DNA of 64,000 nt from an uncultured Lactobacillus sp. (lineage in GTDB: Bacteria > Bacillota > Bacilli > Lactobacillales > Lactobacillaceae): the NCBI GenBank assembly GCA_937916845.1, contig CALFSK010000049.1, forward strand, positions 15,929 to 79,928, read 5' to 3'. Made by a program: the position numbers and the translations under genes. Each line of letters opens with the position of its first letter. Within the stretch, counting starts at the first letter, position 1. The notes under the pieces were generated by a model. The model was not told the DNA's origin and searched no databases. It was given only the letters and a program-made list of their open reading frames with translations. Positions 7,831-16,930 of the stretch are shown piece by piece.

Positions 7831-8007
7831 GAGCGCAGTCGGGCAGAGTTGGTGTGCTGTGTCGGCAAGATTGGCGGGCGAATTTTACGCCAATCTTGCG
7901 GGGCACTTCAAAGACGTGGGTTATCGGCTTTGAAGTGAGGGCCCAGACCGTCTTTTGGCTGGGGCCGTCCCCCATAGCACACCAGCTCTACCAGACGGAG
8001 CGGATCA
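7831..8007 (-). repeat. Structured repeat family A, copy 3 (inverted)
   Basis: The same element as at 3591, on the opposite strand. Closing arms contain AGAGTTGGTGTGCT and AGCACACCAGCTCT; the inner hairpins are GCCAATCTTGC/GCAAGATTGGC and ACTTCAAAG/CTTTGAAGT. It is preceded by TAACAATAGTAAGA, the A-B linker seen at other copies, and by a short B-like end (AGTCCGGTT). The rest of the 7.53-8.13 kb interval holds nothing I can identify. Confidence 0.78.
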
Positions 8008-8131
8008 TTTAGGAATAGTTATCATCACGGTGTTAATAGCAACTTTAGATTTTTAACCTTTTACTTTTCAGATTTAACTACTCTAAATTAGTAAATAGAT
8101 TCCCCCGTAATTAATTATGTAACCGTTTTGT

Positions 8132-8180
8132 TTGCTAGTCCACCGAGGTAGTGTTATATTCAATTTAGAATAGTTCTAAA
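8132..8180 (+). promoter_or_regulatory. nox promoter with PerR-box-like operator
   Basis: TTGCTA (8132-8137), 17 bases, TATATT (8155-8160). The expected start falls inside the perfect 7-3-7 palindrome TTTAGAATAGTTCTAAA (8164-8180). This resembles the PerR box of Firmicutes (7-1-7, TTATAATnATTATAA). Repression relieved by peroxide is therefore plausible but unproven; Fur-family relatives use similar sites. Confidence 0.6.
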
Positions 8181-8203
8181 CTAAAATTGGAGGTTCGTCT
8201 ATA

Positions 8204-9559
8204 ATGAAAGTTATTGTCGTTGGTTCTTCACATGGTGGTTATGAAACAGTTCGTGGTATTTTGGCTGCTCAGCCGGATACCGAGATTCAGTGGTACGAAA
8301 AGGGCGACTTTTTGTCCTTCCTATCCTGTGGGATGCAACTCTACCTTGTAGGCGTCGTAAAAGACGTTAATAAAGTGAGCTACGCTACCCCTGAAGGTAT
8401 GCAAGCTCAGGGCGTTCACGTTTTCCTCAACTCAGAAATTGCTAAAGTTCAACCTGATCAACATACGGTGCACGTTATTGATCACGCTAGCGGTCAGGAA
8501 CGTGACGAAAGCTATGACAAGTTAGTCTTAAGTGTCGGCGCCGTCCCATTTGACCTGCCCGTTCCCGGACACGACCTTCAAAACGTCTACGCGATGCGGG
8601 GCCGTGATTGGGCAATGAAACTGAAAGCCAAGACCGTCGATCCAACCGTTAAAAACGTGGTTGTCATCGGCTCCGGTTACATCGGTATCGAAGCGGCCGA
8701 AGTCTTTGCGAAAGCTGGTATGCACGTCACGGTTATCGACCTCTTGCCACGCTTGCTCAGCCTCTACTTGGACCAAGAATTTACTGACATTTTGACGAAA
8801 ACAATGACGGCACACGGTATCTATCCCGCCGTTGGTCAAGGTATCAAGTCGTTTGAAGGTCAGGACGGTCACGTCACCAAAGTCGTTACTGACCAAGGCG
8901 AATACCCAGCCGACTTAGTTGTTTCAGCCGCTGGAATTCAGCCAGCTACCGGTTTCTTAAAGGACGTTGTTGACTTAGATGACCACGGACTGATCAAAAT
9001 TAACGATCACCTGCAAACGAGCGAACCAGACATTTACGCCGTTGGGGATGCGACCTTAGTGCCATTCGCCCCAACTGGTAAGGACAACCGGATTGCCTTA
9101 GCAACGGTTGCTCGTCGCCAAGGTCGGATTGCCGCACAAAACTTATTAGGCGGCGATTTCCCAATGGTACCTGTTTCGGGTTCATCGGCCCTCTCCGTTT
9201 TTGACTATCACTTTGCCTCAACCGGGATCAAGGAAGGGACTAGTGATAAGTTAGGCGTCAAGAGTGCTTCAGTATTAGTGACCGACACCATTCGGCCGAA
9301 GTTCGTTCCGGAATCGGACGGTAATACTAAAGTTTGGTTCAAGTTGACCTTTGACCCAGAAGACGGTCGGGTCCTCGGCGCACAAATCATGTCAAAGGCT
9401 GACGTAACGGCAAATATCAACGCCATTTCCGTCGCCATTCAAGCGAACATGACCGTGGCCGACCTCGCCTACGCCGACTTCTTCTTCCAGCCTGGCTTCG
9501 ACCGGCCTTGGAACATCATTAACGTGGCCGCACAAAAAGCGCTCGTTGATTTGAAATAG
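8204..9559 (+). CDS. nox: NADH oxidase (FAD-dependent, probably water-forming)
   Basis: A 451-residue flavoprotein of the NADH oxidase / NADH peroxidase / CoA-disulfide reductase family. The FAD-binding N-terminus is [15 protein letters not shown]. The single redox cysteine is Cys42 in SFLSCGMQ, the position of the sulfenic-acid cysteine in water-forming Nox. The NAD(H) fold is [16 protein letters not shown], and [10 protein letters not shown] is the second FAD motif. The length fits the family. It would oxidise NADH with O2 and protect against oxygen. GGAGG lies 11 bases before the ATG. It is monocistronic, with a terminator right after. Peroxidase and CoA-disulfide reductase cannot be excluded from sequence alone. 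Confidence 0.9.
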   Translation: MKVIVVGSSHGGYETVRGILAAQPDTEIQWYEKGDFLSFLSCGMQLYLVGVVKDVNKVSYATPEGMQAQGVHVFLNSEIAKVQPDQHTVHVIDHASGQERDESYDKLVLSVGAVPFDLPVPGHDLQNVYAMRGRDWAMKLKAKTVDPTVKNVVVIGSGYIGIEAAEVFAKAGMHVTVIDLLPRLLSLYLDQEFTDILTKTMTAHGIYPAVGQGIKSFEGQDGHVTKVVTDQGEYPADLVVSAAGIQPATGFLKDVVDLDDHGLIKINDHLQTSEPDIYAVGDATLVPFAPTGKDNRIALATVARRQGRIAAQNLLGGDFPMVPVSGSSALSVFDYHFASTGIKEGTSDKLGVKSASVLVTDTIRPKFVPESDGNTKVWFKLTFDPEDGRVLGAQIMSKADVTANINAISVAIQANMTVADLAYADFFFQPGFDRPWNIINVAAQKALVDLK

Positions 9560-9573
9560 TTTAATTTAACCGT

Positions 9574-9630
9574 AAAATGCGTGGTTACCCCTGACAACAA
9601 CTGTCAGTCGGTAGCCACGCATTTATTTTT
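9574..9630 (+). terminator. Terminator of nox
   Basis: ATGCGTGGTTACC pairs with GGTAGCCACGCAT, with an inner CTGAC/GTCAG helix, followed by TTTATTTTT. Confidence 0.82.
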
Positions 9631-9664
9631 AATCATCAAAAATTGGAAAATTCTAAACTCGTAG

Positions 9665-10522
9665 TTAATAAATATTAATTAATCCCTGAGTTCCCTGGTC
9701 TCCCAGTCCCTTCACGTCGACCATGACTTCGTAAAGACGTTTTGCTTGGGCCGTTGCAACTAAGTCTAAGCCCATGGCATCCGCCTCGCTCAACGCGATT
9801 CTCAAATCTTTCAAGAAGTGGCGCGCAAAGAACCCCGGCGTGTAGTCATCCTTCAAGATTCGGGGCACGTAGTTTTCCATACTCCAGTTGTCAGCACCAC
9901 CGCTAGATAAGGTCGCTAATACCTTCTGTGGGTCCAAACCAGCAGCCTTCGTGTAAAGTAACATTTCGGTTAACCCCGTCATCGTACCAGCAATCATAAT
10001 TTGATTGGCCATTTTGGCGTGTTGGCCCGTGCCAGCGGCCCCAAAATGATTGACCTTGTGCCCGATAACGTTAAACAACGGCAACATGGCTTGGTAAGTT
10101 GCCGTGTCCCCACCGACCATGATCGTTAGCGTGGCGTTCTTGGCGCCAATGTCACCACCCGATACCGGTGCATCCAACGCGTGCATGCCGTGCGCCGTGG
10201 CGTAAGCGGCAATCTTTGCCGCCAGCTTAGGCTGACTCGTTGTCATGTCGACGACCGTCTTGCCTTTTACTAAACCGGCAAAAATCCCCGTTTCACCAAA
10301 GTAGACTTCTTCGACGTCTTTCGGAAAACCAACCATGGTAAAGACTACGTCACTTTGCTGCGCAACTTCGGCTGGCGAAGCGGCCCAAACTGCCCCTTGT
10401 GCCACCAAGTTGTCGGTCTTACGCTTGGTTCGGTTATAAACGACCAACTGATGGCCCGCAGCCATCAAATTTTGAACCATTGCGGCGCCCATGACGCCGG
10501 TCCCAATCCAACCAATTTTCAT
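9665..10522 (-). CDS. NAD(P)-dependent beta-hydroxyacid dehydrogenase (HIBADH-like)
   Basis: A 285-residue member of the 3-hydroxyisobutyrate / tartronate-semialdehyde reductase family. It has the Rossmann motif GWIGTGVMGAAMVQNL, the substrate motif DAPVSGGDIGAKNATL (family consensus DAPVSGG) and the catalytic lysine in GTGQHAKMANQI. It would oxidise or reduce a small 3-hydroxy acid; the substrate is not readable. A longer frame begins three codons upstream, but its ATG touches the GGG of the ribosome site; the ATG at 10522 has proper spacing and starts the Rossmann fold. It may share a transcript with the upstream terC gene (37 bases apart, no terminator seen). Confidence 0.87.
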   Translation of the reverse strand: MKIGWIGTGVMGAAMVQNLMAAGHQLVVYNRTKRKTDNLVAQGAVWAASPAEVAQQSDVVFTMVGFPKDVEEVYFGETGIFAGLVKGKTVVDMTTSQPKLAAKIAAYATAHGMHALDAPVSGGDIGAKNATLTIMVGGDTATYQAMLPLFNVIGHKVNHFGAAGTGQHAKMANQIMIAGTMTGLTEMLLYTKAAGLDPQKVLATLSSGGADNWSMENYVPRILKDDYTPGFFARHFLKDLRIALSEADAMGLDLVATAQAKRLYEVMVDVKGLGDQGTQGLINIY

Positions 10523-10559
10523 CTTTAACATCCCTTTCTAAACCACCGTTCGCGCATCT

Positions 10560-11306
10560 TCAACTGACTTGCCGCCGACGCCAAACGTGCACGACCATCG
10601 TCACGACAAATGCCACTAATACAATGCCGCCAAACGCACTGGCAGGAATTTCAATTCCAATGGCCGGAATCGACAGGAATAATTTAATCGCAATGATGAC
10701 AATTAAACAATACGCCATCGTTTCCAGCTCCGGAATCTTGCGCATTAGTCGCATGATGACCTCGGCAATGCCCCGCATGCAGGCAATCCCAATCATCCCA
10801 CCAATGAGGACAATGACCGGGTTATCCGAGATAGCAAGTGACGCTAACACTGAATCAATCGAAAAAATAATGTCCATCATTTCAATTTGTAACACCACCG
10901 ACCAAAAACGACTAAGACCTAAGAAGCGGCGCTGATGACGTTGCTTTTTAGGCCGCACCTCCCCTGGCTTGGGTTGTGTAAAGAAACGATAAACTAAATA
11001 TAAAAGGTACCCGGCACCCAAAACTTTGATTTCCCAAAAACCAATTAGGTAGGTGCCGATGCCAATAATCAAAAAACGAAACAGATACGCGCCCCATAAA
11101 CCATAGAATAATGATTTTTCACGTTCTTGCAAATTATCTAGACTCTGTGTTTGCGCTGCTAACACGACGGCATTATCAACCGATAGTAGGCACTCAATCA
11201 CAGCCAACGATAGGATAATTAACCAATCCTTGGCCGACGTGATCACGCTGCCCCAATTAGCAACACTAAAGAAGGGTTCGTATAATTGTTCCAGTAAATG
11301 TAACAC
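10560..11306 (-). CDS. TerC family integral membrane protein
   Basis: A 248-residue membrane protein with about seven hydrophobic segments. The two TerC signatures, ECLLSVDNAVVLA and MMDIIFSIDSVLAS, carry the buried aspartates of the family. In Firmicutes, TerC proteins are connected with manganese export and metalation of secreted enzymes, relevant for a lactobacillus that accumulates manganese; that role here is inference. The start is a GTG at 11306 with AGAAAGAGG upstream. I see no yybP-ykoY manganese riboswitch in the short leader. Confidence 0.9.
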   Translation of the reverse strand: MLHLLEQLYEPFFSVANWGSVITSAKDWLIILSLAVIECLLSVDNAVVLAAQTQSLDNLQEREKSLFYGLWGAYLFRFLIIGIGTYLIGFWEIKVLGAGYLLYLVYRFFTQPKPGEVRPKKQRHQRRFLGLSRFWSVVLQIEMMDIIFSIDSVLASLAISDNPVIVLIGGMIGIACMRGIAEVIMRLMRKIPELETMAYCLIVIIAIKLFLSIPAIGIEIPASAFGGIVLVAFVVTMVVHVWRRRQVS

Positions 11307-11436
11307 GCAACAACCTCTTTCTGTTTGTAATAATTACTCTCTTCTAGTATACCTGTTATATTGTGACCTGAAATAATCAAACGGGACTTTATGTAAATAA
11401 TAGTCTACGAATTAAATTTAAACGAGGTGGTACTTC

Positions 11437-11799
11437 ATGGAAATTGGTCCGTTATCTGAATGGGTTGGTGCGTTAGCAGAATTGATTGCGGTGGCCGTCG
11501 CACTATTTTTGCCCTACTACACCGCACGTAAAAACCGCCGGCAACGGTTACGTCGCTACCAACACATCGTCGAACAATCCTTGAAACTTGCGGCGACCAA
11601 CCAGCTAACCGAAGACTTTCGTGATTTTCAATCGTTCGTCAAAATCACGCTTCAACTAGATATGGATGATACGGCCGTCGAAATTTTGGAGATTGGTCAG
11701 TCCCTAGTTATCACGGTCAACGGGGCGACCACCCTCGATACGGCTCAATTAAAAACCGTCGATGAGCTTCAACAGCAATTAAGGGCAATTAAAATATAG
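11437..11799 (+). CDS. Small membrane-anchored protein of unknown function
   Basis: A 120-residue protein with one hydrophobic segment (LSEWVGALAELIAVAVALFL, residues about 5-24) followed by a strongly basic stretch (ARKNRRQRLRRYQH), so probably an N-terminal anchor with a cytoplasmic tail. The remainder is hydrophilic and rich in Q, T and D. I do not recognise a domain. A CGAGGTGG ribosome site precedes the ATG, and a strong terminator follows, which supports a real single-gene unit. Its neighbours, terC and an acetyltransferase, are on the other strand. Confidence 0.7.
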   Translation: MEIGPLSEWVGALAELIAVAVALFLPYYTARKNRRQRLRRYQHIVEQSLKLAATNQLTEDFRDFQSFVKITLQLDMDDTAVEILEIGQSLVITVNGATTLDTAQLKTVDELQQQLRAIKI

Positions 11800-11816
11800 C
11801 CAATCTCAGTACAAAT

Positions 11817-11868
11817 TAAACGGTGTTTAAGGAATGAATCAGCTTCATTTCTTAAACACCGTTTTGAT
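11817..11868. terminator. Bidirectional hairpin terminator
   Basis: AAACGGTGTTTAAG pairs with CTTAAACACCGTTTT around an AATGAA/TTCATT inner helix. It lies between two convergent genes (ends at 11799 and 11883) and has T or A runs on both sides. Confidence 0.83.
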
Positions 11869-11882
11869 TTGAATTTATTAGA

Positions 11883-12455
11883 TTAATCCTGTGCATTTGC
11901 TTCTACTAGTGTCTTAATCACCTTTGCTGGTACACCCGCAACCAACATGTTAGCGGGAACGTCGTGTGTCACCACCGCACCGGCAGCCACCACCACGTTG
12001 TCGCCAATCGTGACCCCGGGCGTAATCGTGACTTTACCACCAATCCAAACATCATTACCAATTGTCACTGGGCTGCCCTTTGCTAGCGACGCTCGCCGTC
12101 CCTGTGCCGTTAAAGGATGGTTCACCGTATAAATATCGACGTTAGGGCCAATCATGACATTGTCGCCAATCGTGACCGGCGCAATATCCAAAACAGTCAG
12201 ATTATAATTACTCAAGAAGTTATCACCTACGTGAATATTGCGCCCGTTATCACAATTGAAATTGGCCTGAACCGAAACGTTTTGACCACATGATCCAAAA
12301 ATCTCCCTGATTTTGCCATTTTGAGCTTCAGGATCACTGGCCGCAATCGCGTTAAATTCCTGGCATAACTTTGCGGCCCGGGCTTTTTGTGCGACTACCT
12401 CAGCCGCCTTAAAGTTATACCAGTCACCGGCTTCTAATTTATCTAATTCTGACAT
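11883..12455 (-). CDS. Maltose/galactoside O-acetyltransferase family protein
   Basis: A 190-residue left-handed beta-helix acetyltransferase. The Maa-type N-terminal domain ([15 protein letters not shown]) is followed by hexapeptide repeats ([54 protein letters not shown]). The catalytic histidine is in YTVNHPLTA. It transfers acetyl from acetyl-CoA to a sugar hydroxyl. The chosen ATG has GGAGG seven bases upstream; a longer frame adds 17 unrelated residues. It lies just upstream of hisC's direction of reading but is not part of that pathway. Confidence 0.9.
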   Translation of the reverse strand: MSELDKLEAGDWYNFKAAEVVAQKARAAKLCQEFNAIAASDPEAQNGKIREIFGSCGQNVSVQANFNCDNGRNIHVGDNFLSNYNLTVLDIAPVTIGDNVMIGPNVDIYTVNHPLTAQGRRASLAKGSPVTIGNDVWIGGKVTITPGVTIGDNVVVAAGAVVTHDVPANMLVAGVPAKVIKTLVEANAQD

Positions 12456-12518
12456 ATTGAGTCCTCCTAACCATTTTATGCTTTTAGCATAACAGTTAGT
12501 GTCCACTCTAAGTCAAGC

Positions 12519-13589
12519 CTAACGTTTAAATTCCGTCATCAACCGGCGTAGTTCAGCGTTATCTTCCGCCGTCCCAATCGTCAATCGTAGCCATCCGGGG
12601 CGTAATCCCGTCCGTAATAAATACCCATTTTGGCGTAAATATTCAGCTAATTTATCAGCTTGCGGGTCCGCAAAGAAAATAAAGTTTGCGGCGGACTCGT
12701 CAAACTGGTAACCGTTAGCCTCAAAATAAGCCTGCCACCGCTTGCGTTCGACCGCGTTCTTGGCGACGGTTTTCTTCACAAAGTCTTGGTCAGCCAAAGC
12801 GGCAACCGCCGCTACCTGCGTCAACGAATTTACATTATAGGGCAACCGCACCGCCTGCATCGTTGGCGCATATTTAGGCGCAAACACCGCGTACCCGATT
12901 CGAAAGTTCGCCAGCCCGTATGCTTTGGAGAAGGTCCGCATCACAACGACATTCTCATACTTGGCCGGTAGCTGCATCGCCGTCGTTTCTGCCGCATCCG
13001 GCACAAAGTCCAAGTAAGCTTCGTCAATTAGCACCATGGTCGTCGCAGGCACTTGGCGAATAAACGCCTCGATTGCTGACAAAGATTCCACCGTTCCGGT
13101 CGGATTATTCGGGTTGCAGAGCCAGACCATTTTAACGGCCGGAGTCAGTGCACTCGCTAACCCGGCAAAGTCAACGTGGTCATTTGCAAGCGTCGGGACC
13201 GTTACGAGCTCGGCACCCTCAATGGCCGCGTGCAGCCCATACTCTGAAAACGTCGGCCCCGAAACGAGGACTTGGTCACCCGGTTCCAAAAATGTCCGTG
13301 ACACCATCACGATCATTTCATCTAGCCCAACACTAAAAACGAGCTGGTCCGGGGCTACCCGTTCCCGTTTTGCAACGGCAGCGCGGAGTACCCGCGCTTC
13401 TGCGTCCGGATAACGATTTGCTTGGTCAAAAGACCAGTTCTTAACCGCCCGTTCAACGGCAGGTGACGTTCCGTACGGATTTTCGTTAGCCGAGAGTCGA
13501 ACTAACTTTTTTACGCCCAGCTCCCGTTGTAATTCAGCGAGCGGCTTTTCCGGGACGTAAGGTTGTAATTGTCGAATGCTTGCTTTCAT
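12519..13589 (-). CDS. hisC: Histidinol-phosphate aminotransferase
   Basis: A 356-residue PLP-dependent fold-type I aminotransferase that converts imidazole-acetol phosphate to histidinol phosphate. It shows RLSANENPYGTSP, CNPNNPTGT near 159-166, DEAYLDF near 189-195 and the PLP lysine Lys222 in TFSKAYGLANFRIGY. It is the last gene of the his operon, 11 bases after hisE. It could also act on aromatic keto acids, as some HisC do. Confidence 0.95.
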   Translation of the reverse strand: MKASIRQLQPYVPEKPLAELQRELGVKKLVRLSANENPYGTSPAVERAVKNWSFDQANRYPDAEARVLRAAVAKRERVAPDQLVFSVGLDEMIVMVSRTFLEPGDQVLVSGPTFSEYGLHAAIEGAELVTVPTLANDHVDFAGLASALTPAVKMVWLCNPNNPTGTVESLSAIEAFIRQVPATTMVLIDEAYLDFVPDAAETTAMQLPAKYENVVVMRTFSKAYGLANFRIGYAVFAPKYAPTMQAVRLPYNVNSLTQVAAVAALADQDFVKKTVAKNAVERKRWQAYFEANGYQFDESAANFIFFADPQADKLAEYLRQNGYLLRTGLRPGWLRLTIGTAEDNAELRRLMTEFKR

Positions 13590-13600
13590 ACGCGCATCCC

Positions 13601-13921
13601 CTATAAATTATTGATTTCTGGACGATCCTTGTAGTCACTCATCTTGCCTTCACGCTTAGCCAACTCCGCTTTGATTTGGTCAAAGCTGACGCCGCGTTCA
13701 ACTAGCAACACGAGTACGTGATAAAACAAGTCCGCCGTTTCGTAGACCAGCTCATCATCCCCGGGATTCTTGGCCGCCACAACGACTTCGGTCGATTCTT
13801 CACCCACCTTTTTCAAAATTTTATCCAAGCCCTTAGTAAATAAGTAATCCGTATACGATCCCGCTTTAGGGTTTTGTTTCCGTTCAGCAATCATTTGATA
13901 AAGTTCTTCCATATTTTGCAT
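13601..13921 (-). CDS. hisE: Phosphoribosyl-ATP pyrophosphatase
   Basis: A 106-residue HisE that hydrolyses phosphoribosyl-ATP to phosphoribosyl-AMP in histidine synthesis. Signature stretches are [32 protein letters not shown] and [10 protein letters not shown]. An open frame extends 29 residues upstream into hisI, but the ATG at 13921 fits the family start ([12 protein letters not shown]) and has a GTGGG site. Here hisI and hisE are separate genes, 16 bases apart, unlike the fused hisIE of many bacteria. Confidence 0.93.
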   Translation of the reverse strand: MQNMEELYQMIAERKQNPKAGSYTDYLFTKGLDKILKKVGEESTEVVVAAKNPGDDELVYETADLFYHVLVLLVERGVSFDQIKAELAKREGKMSDYKDRPEINNL

Positions 13922-13937
13922 ATTTAAGTCCCACTTT

Positions 13938-14249
13938 CTATTTAATCGTGTTAAAAAAGCAACTGCGGTGGCCCGTGTGACAAGCCGGGCCGTGCGGATG
14001 AACCGCAATTAACAAGGTGTCCTGGTCACAATCCAACTGGATGCTGACAACATCTTGTAAATTGCCACTCGTTGCACCCTTGTGCCATAGCTCTTGCCGC
14101 GACCGGGACCAAAACCACGTCTGACCCGACGCCAACGTCCGCCGGTAGCTTTCCGCGTTCATCCACGCCACCATTAGAACGTCCTTAGTTTCTGCATCAG
14201 TGACGACGGTCGTCACTAAGCCACCACCCTTTTCAAAGTCTGGTTTCAT
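13938..14249 (-). CDS. hisI: Phosphoribosyl-AMP cyclohydrolase
   Basis: A 103-residue HisI that opens the adenine ring of phosphoribosyl-AMP. The metal-binding and catalytic pieces are visible: [41 protein letters not shown] and [15 protein letters not shown] with its two conserved cysteines. It overlaps hisF by ATGA, so translation is probably coupled. Confidence 0.95.
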   Translation of the reverse strand: MKPDFEKGGGLVTTVVTDAETKDVLMVAWMNAESYRRTLASGQTWFWSRSRQELWHKGATSGNLQDVVSIQLDCDQDTLLIAVHPHGPACHTGHRSCFFNTIK

Positions 14250-15004
14250 CGTACGACCACCCCTTGCTGTCTCAACGTCTGTTTAACGTCACCAATCGTC
14301 AGTTCACCATAGTGGAACACGGAAGCGGCGAGGGCCCCGTCAACCGGCGTATTCTTGAAAACAGAGACGAAGTCTGCGACCTGACCAGCCCCACCGGAAG
14401 CAATCACGGGGACGGGAACGGCCGCACTGATTTGCTGATATAGCCGTTCGTCAAAACCCGCCTTAGTACCGTCCCGGTCCATACTGGTGACGAGCAATTC
14501 GCCGGCACCTAAGGCCACCGCGCGTTTTGCCCAGTCGATTGCGTCAAGATCCGTTGCTTGCCGACCGCCATGCGTGTACACCCGGTACATTGGACTAGTG
14601 GCATCCCACGCCGTATCAATGGCGACGACGATGCACTGGTTGCCAAATTTACGAGCGCCCGCTTGAATCATCGCCGGGTTGGCCACGGCCGCCGAGTTGA
14701 TCGCCGTTTTATCCGCGCCAGCGCGTAGCATCCTTTGCATATCCGCAACGCTACTAATGCCGCCGCCAATCGTCAGGGGCATGAAAACCTGTGCCGAGAC
14801 CTTTTCGACCATGGTCGCCATCGTTTGGCGGTGTTCATTCGTCGCCGCAATGTCTAAAAAGACTAACTCATCCGCGCCCTGTTGCTGATAAGCACTAGCA
14901 ATGGCGACGGGATCACCCACATCGGTCAAATGCACGAAGTTGACCCCTTTTTTGACGCGGCCATCAGCAACGTCTAAACAGGGAATAATCCGTTTTGCAA
15001 TCAT
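14246..15004 (-). CDS. hisF: Imidazole glycerol phosphate synthase, cyclase subunit
   Basis: A 252-residue (beta/alpha)8 barrel that uses ammonia from HisH to make imidazole glycerol phosphate and AICAR. The catalytic aspartates are Asp11 in [16 protein letters not shown] and Asp130 in VVAIDTAWD. The phosphate loops LTIGGGISS and IASGGAG are present. It overlaps hisA and hisI by 4 bases each. Confidence 0.97.
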   Translation of the reverse strand: MIAKRIIPCLDVADGRVKKGVNFVHLTDVGDPVAIASAYQQQGADELVFLDIAATNEHRQTMATMVEKVSAQVFMPLTIGGGISSVADMQRMLRAGADKTAINSAAVANPAMIQAGARKFGNQCIVVAIDTAWDATSPMYRVYTHGGRQATDLDAIDWAKRAVALGAGELLVTSMDRDGTKAGFDERLYQQISAAVPVPVIASGGAGQVADFVSVFKNTPVDGALAASVFHYGELTIGDVKQTLRQQGVVVR

Positions 15005-15723
15005 CCGTCCACCTCCGCTAACGCTGGCAACGTCACCTTACCGGCCGCCAACGCCTTGCCGATAATCACATCCTGAAACCCGCTTGCTTGTAGCAACTGG
15101 ACGTCACTTAAATTACGGACGCCCCCACTCGCAATCAGATTAGCTTCGGGACACTTTTCTTTTAGCTGTAAGTACAGCCCAATATTAGGCCCTCGGAGCG
15201 TACCGTCACGTTCAACGTCCGTCACGATAAAGTGCCGGGCGCCCGCTTGAATCATGGCCCGCATGAGTTGACTCATTTTAGTTTGGGACTGTTCAAGCCA
15301 CCCATTAATGGCGACGTAGCCATCCTGACCGTCAATTCCAATGACAATCCGTTCCGCACCATACTCAGCTAAAAGCCGTTTTACTAGTGCCGGCTGGGTT
15401 AACGCCACTGAACCCAAGATCAACCGGTCAATGCCGAGTGTTAAGTAACGTTGTGCAAGTTCAAAACTCCGAATCCCACCGCCAAGTTCCATCAGACCCG
15501 TAAAGGCCTTCCGAATGGCTGCAATCGTGGCGTAGTTTTGGGGTTGGCCATCCTTAGCGCCGTCTAAATCAACTACGTGTAACTGTTGAATCCCCGCGGC
15601 GTTAACGGCACGCGCCTGCGCAACGGGATCGGCGTTGACGACCGTGGTCTGATCAAAGTCACCCTGATAAAGGCGTACACTCTGACCGGCTTTTAAATCA
15701 ATTGCTGGAAAAATCATTCGCAC
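15001..15723 (-). CDS. hisA: ProFAR isomerase (HisA)
   Basis: A 240-residue (beta/alpha)8 isomerase that opens ProFAR to PRFAR. The acid/base aspartates are Asp9 in [18 protein letters not shown] and Asp131 in [11 protein letters not shown]. Phosphate-binding loops are ELGGGIRS and IASGGVRN. It overlaps hisF by 4 bases and hisH by 26 bases, the tightest coupling in the operon. Confidence 0.96.
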   Translation of the reverse strand: MRMIFPAIDLKAGQSVRLYQGDFDQTTVVNADPVAQARAVNAAGIQQLHVVDLDGAKDGQPQNYATIAAIRKAFTGLMELGGGIRSFELAQRYLTLGIDRLILGSVALTQPALVKRLLAEYGAERIVIGIDGQDGYVAINGWLEQSQTKMSQLMRAMIQAGARHFIVTDVERDGTLRGPNIGLYLQLKEKCPEANLIASGGVRNLSDVQLLQASGFQDVIIGKALAAGKVTLPALAEVDG

Positions 15724-16324
15724 TCACCATTTCCTTAAAAGCGGCTAACTGCGCTAAGCCCACCCGGCCGCTTTTTTCCGGGTGAAACTGCATCCCAATG
15801 ACGTTACCTGCCTGTACGATACTCGGGACCGTTACCCCGTGTTCAACGGTCGCCACGATTTCATCTCCTGGGCACACCGCGTAATACGAGTGAACAAAGT
15901 AGGTAAACGCCGTATCGATACTCGCAAAGGGGCTAGTTGCTTGTCGGAGCACGTTTTGATTCCAGCCCATTTGGGGCACCTTTACTTCGGGACTCGCCGG
16001 CAGTGCGGCAACGTGACCTTGTAGTAGCCCTAACCCGGCATGTTCACCATACTCACTGCTACTTTCAAATAGCAGCTGCATGCCTAAACAGATGCCGAGC
16101 AACGGTTTGCCTTGCCGCCCGAGTTGTTGCAGCACGTCCACTAGTTGGCGGGAACGGAGCGCATCCATGGCGGCGGCGAAGGCCCCGACCCCCGGTAAAA
16201 TCACGGCGTCCGCGTTTGCCAAAGTTTGCGGATCAGCCGTCAAGCACGTTGGAACATTTAAATAAGTAAACGCTTTTTGTAAATTGCGTGTATTCCCGGT
16301 GTCATAATCCACAATCGCAAACAT
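15698..16324 (-). CDS. hisH: Imidazole glycerol phosphate synthase, glutaminase subunit
   Basis: A 208-residue class I glutamine amidotransferase that supplies ammonia to HisF. The triad is visible: Cys79 in LLGICLGMQLLF and His181/Glu183 in MQFHPEKSG. ILPGVGAF is the oxyanion region. It directly follows hisB with no gap and overlaps hisA. Confidence 0.96.
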   Translation of the reverse strand: MFAIVDYDTGNTRNLQKAFTYLNVPTCLTADPQTLANADAVILPGVGAFAAAMDALRSRQLVDVLQQLGRQGKPLLGICLGMQLLFESSSEYGEHAGLGLLQGHVAALPASPEVKVPQMGWNQNVLRQATSPFASIDTAFTYFVHSYYAVCPGDEIVATVEHGVTVPSIVQAGNVIGMQFHPEKSGRVGLAQLAAFKEMVSANDFSSN

Positions 16325-16909
16325 TTAAATCACGCCCTTAGTTGAGTTGACGCCAATAATATCGGGATTAATGGTCACGGCATCCCGCATTGCCCGACCA
16401 AACGCCTTAAATAAGCTTTCAACTTTGTGGTGGGTATTGCGCCCGTATAAGATCCGGGCGTGCAAGTTCATCTCAGCCGCAAAGGCACACGCCTGAAAGA
16501 AATCTTCCACCGTTTCGGTATCCAAGCCGCCCAAGCGGGGATTCGTCAATTCGGCGTCAAAAACCAAGTATGACCGGCCGCTTAAGTCAACGCTCACTTG
16601 GCCTAACGTTTCATCCATTGGGACAAATTCAGTGCCGTAGCGTTCAATGCCAGCTTTATCGCCAAGCGCCTGTTTGAAACATTCGCCCAGTACAATGCCC
16701 GTATCCTCAGTCGTGTGGTGTGGATCCACGTCCAAGTCACCGTGACACTTGACAATCAGCCCAAAGCGTCCGTGCTTCGCAAAGAGGTTCAGCATGTGGT
16801 TCAAAAACCCAATGCCCGTATCAATTTCAATGCCGCTCTGTTCATCCAAGTTCAAACTAATTTCACTTTGAGTCTCTTTAGTGCCCCGTTTAATCGTTGC
16901 TTGTCGCAT
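16325..16909 (-). CDS. hisB: Imidazoleglycerol-phosphate dehydratase
   Basis: A 194-residue monofunctional HisB (no N-terminal phosphatase domain), which matches a separate histidinol phosphatase gene at 20.4 kb. The two pseudo-repeat metal sites are [10 protein letters not shown] plus [11 protein letters not shown], and [12 protein letters not shown] plus [17 protein letters not shown]. It lies 21 bases after hisD. Confidence 0.96.
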   Translation of the reverse strand: MRQATIKRGTKETQSEISLNLDEQSGIEIDTGIGFLNHMLNLFAKHGRFGLIVKCHGDLDVDPHHTTEDTGIVLGECFKQALGDKAGIERYGTEFVPMDETLGQVSVDLSGRSYLVFDAELTNPRLGGLDTETVEDFFQACAFAAEMNLHARILYGRNTHHKVESLFKAFGRAMRDAVTINPDIIGVNSTKGVI

Positions 16910-16930
16910 ATCGGTTCCTCCCTTAAAAAA

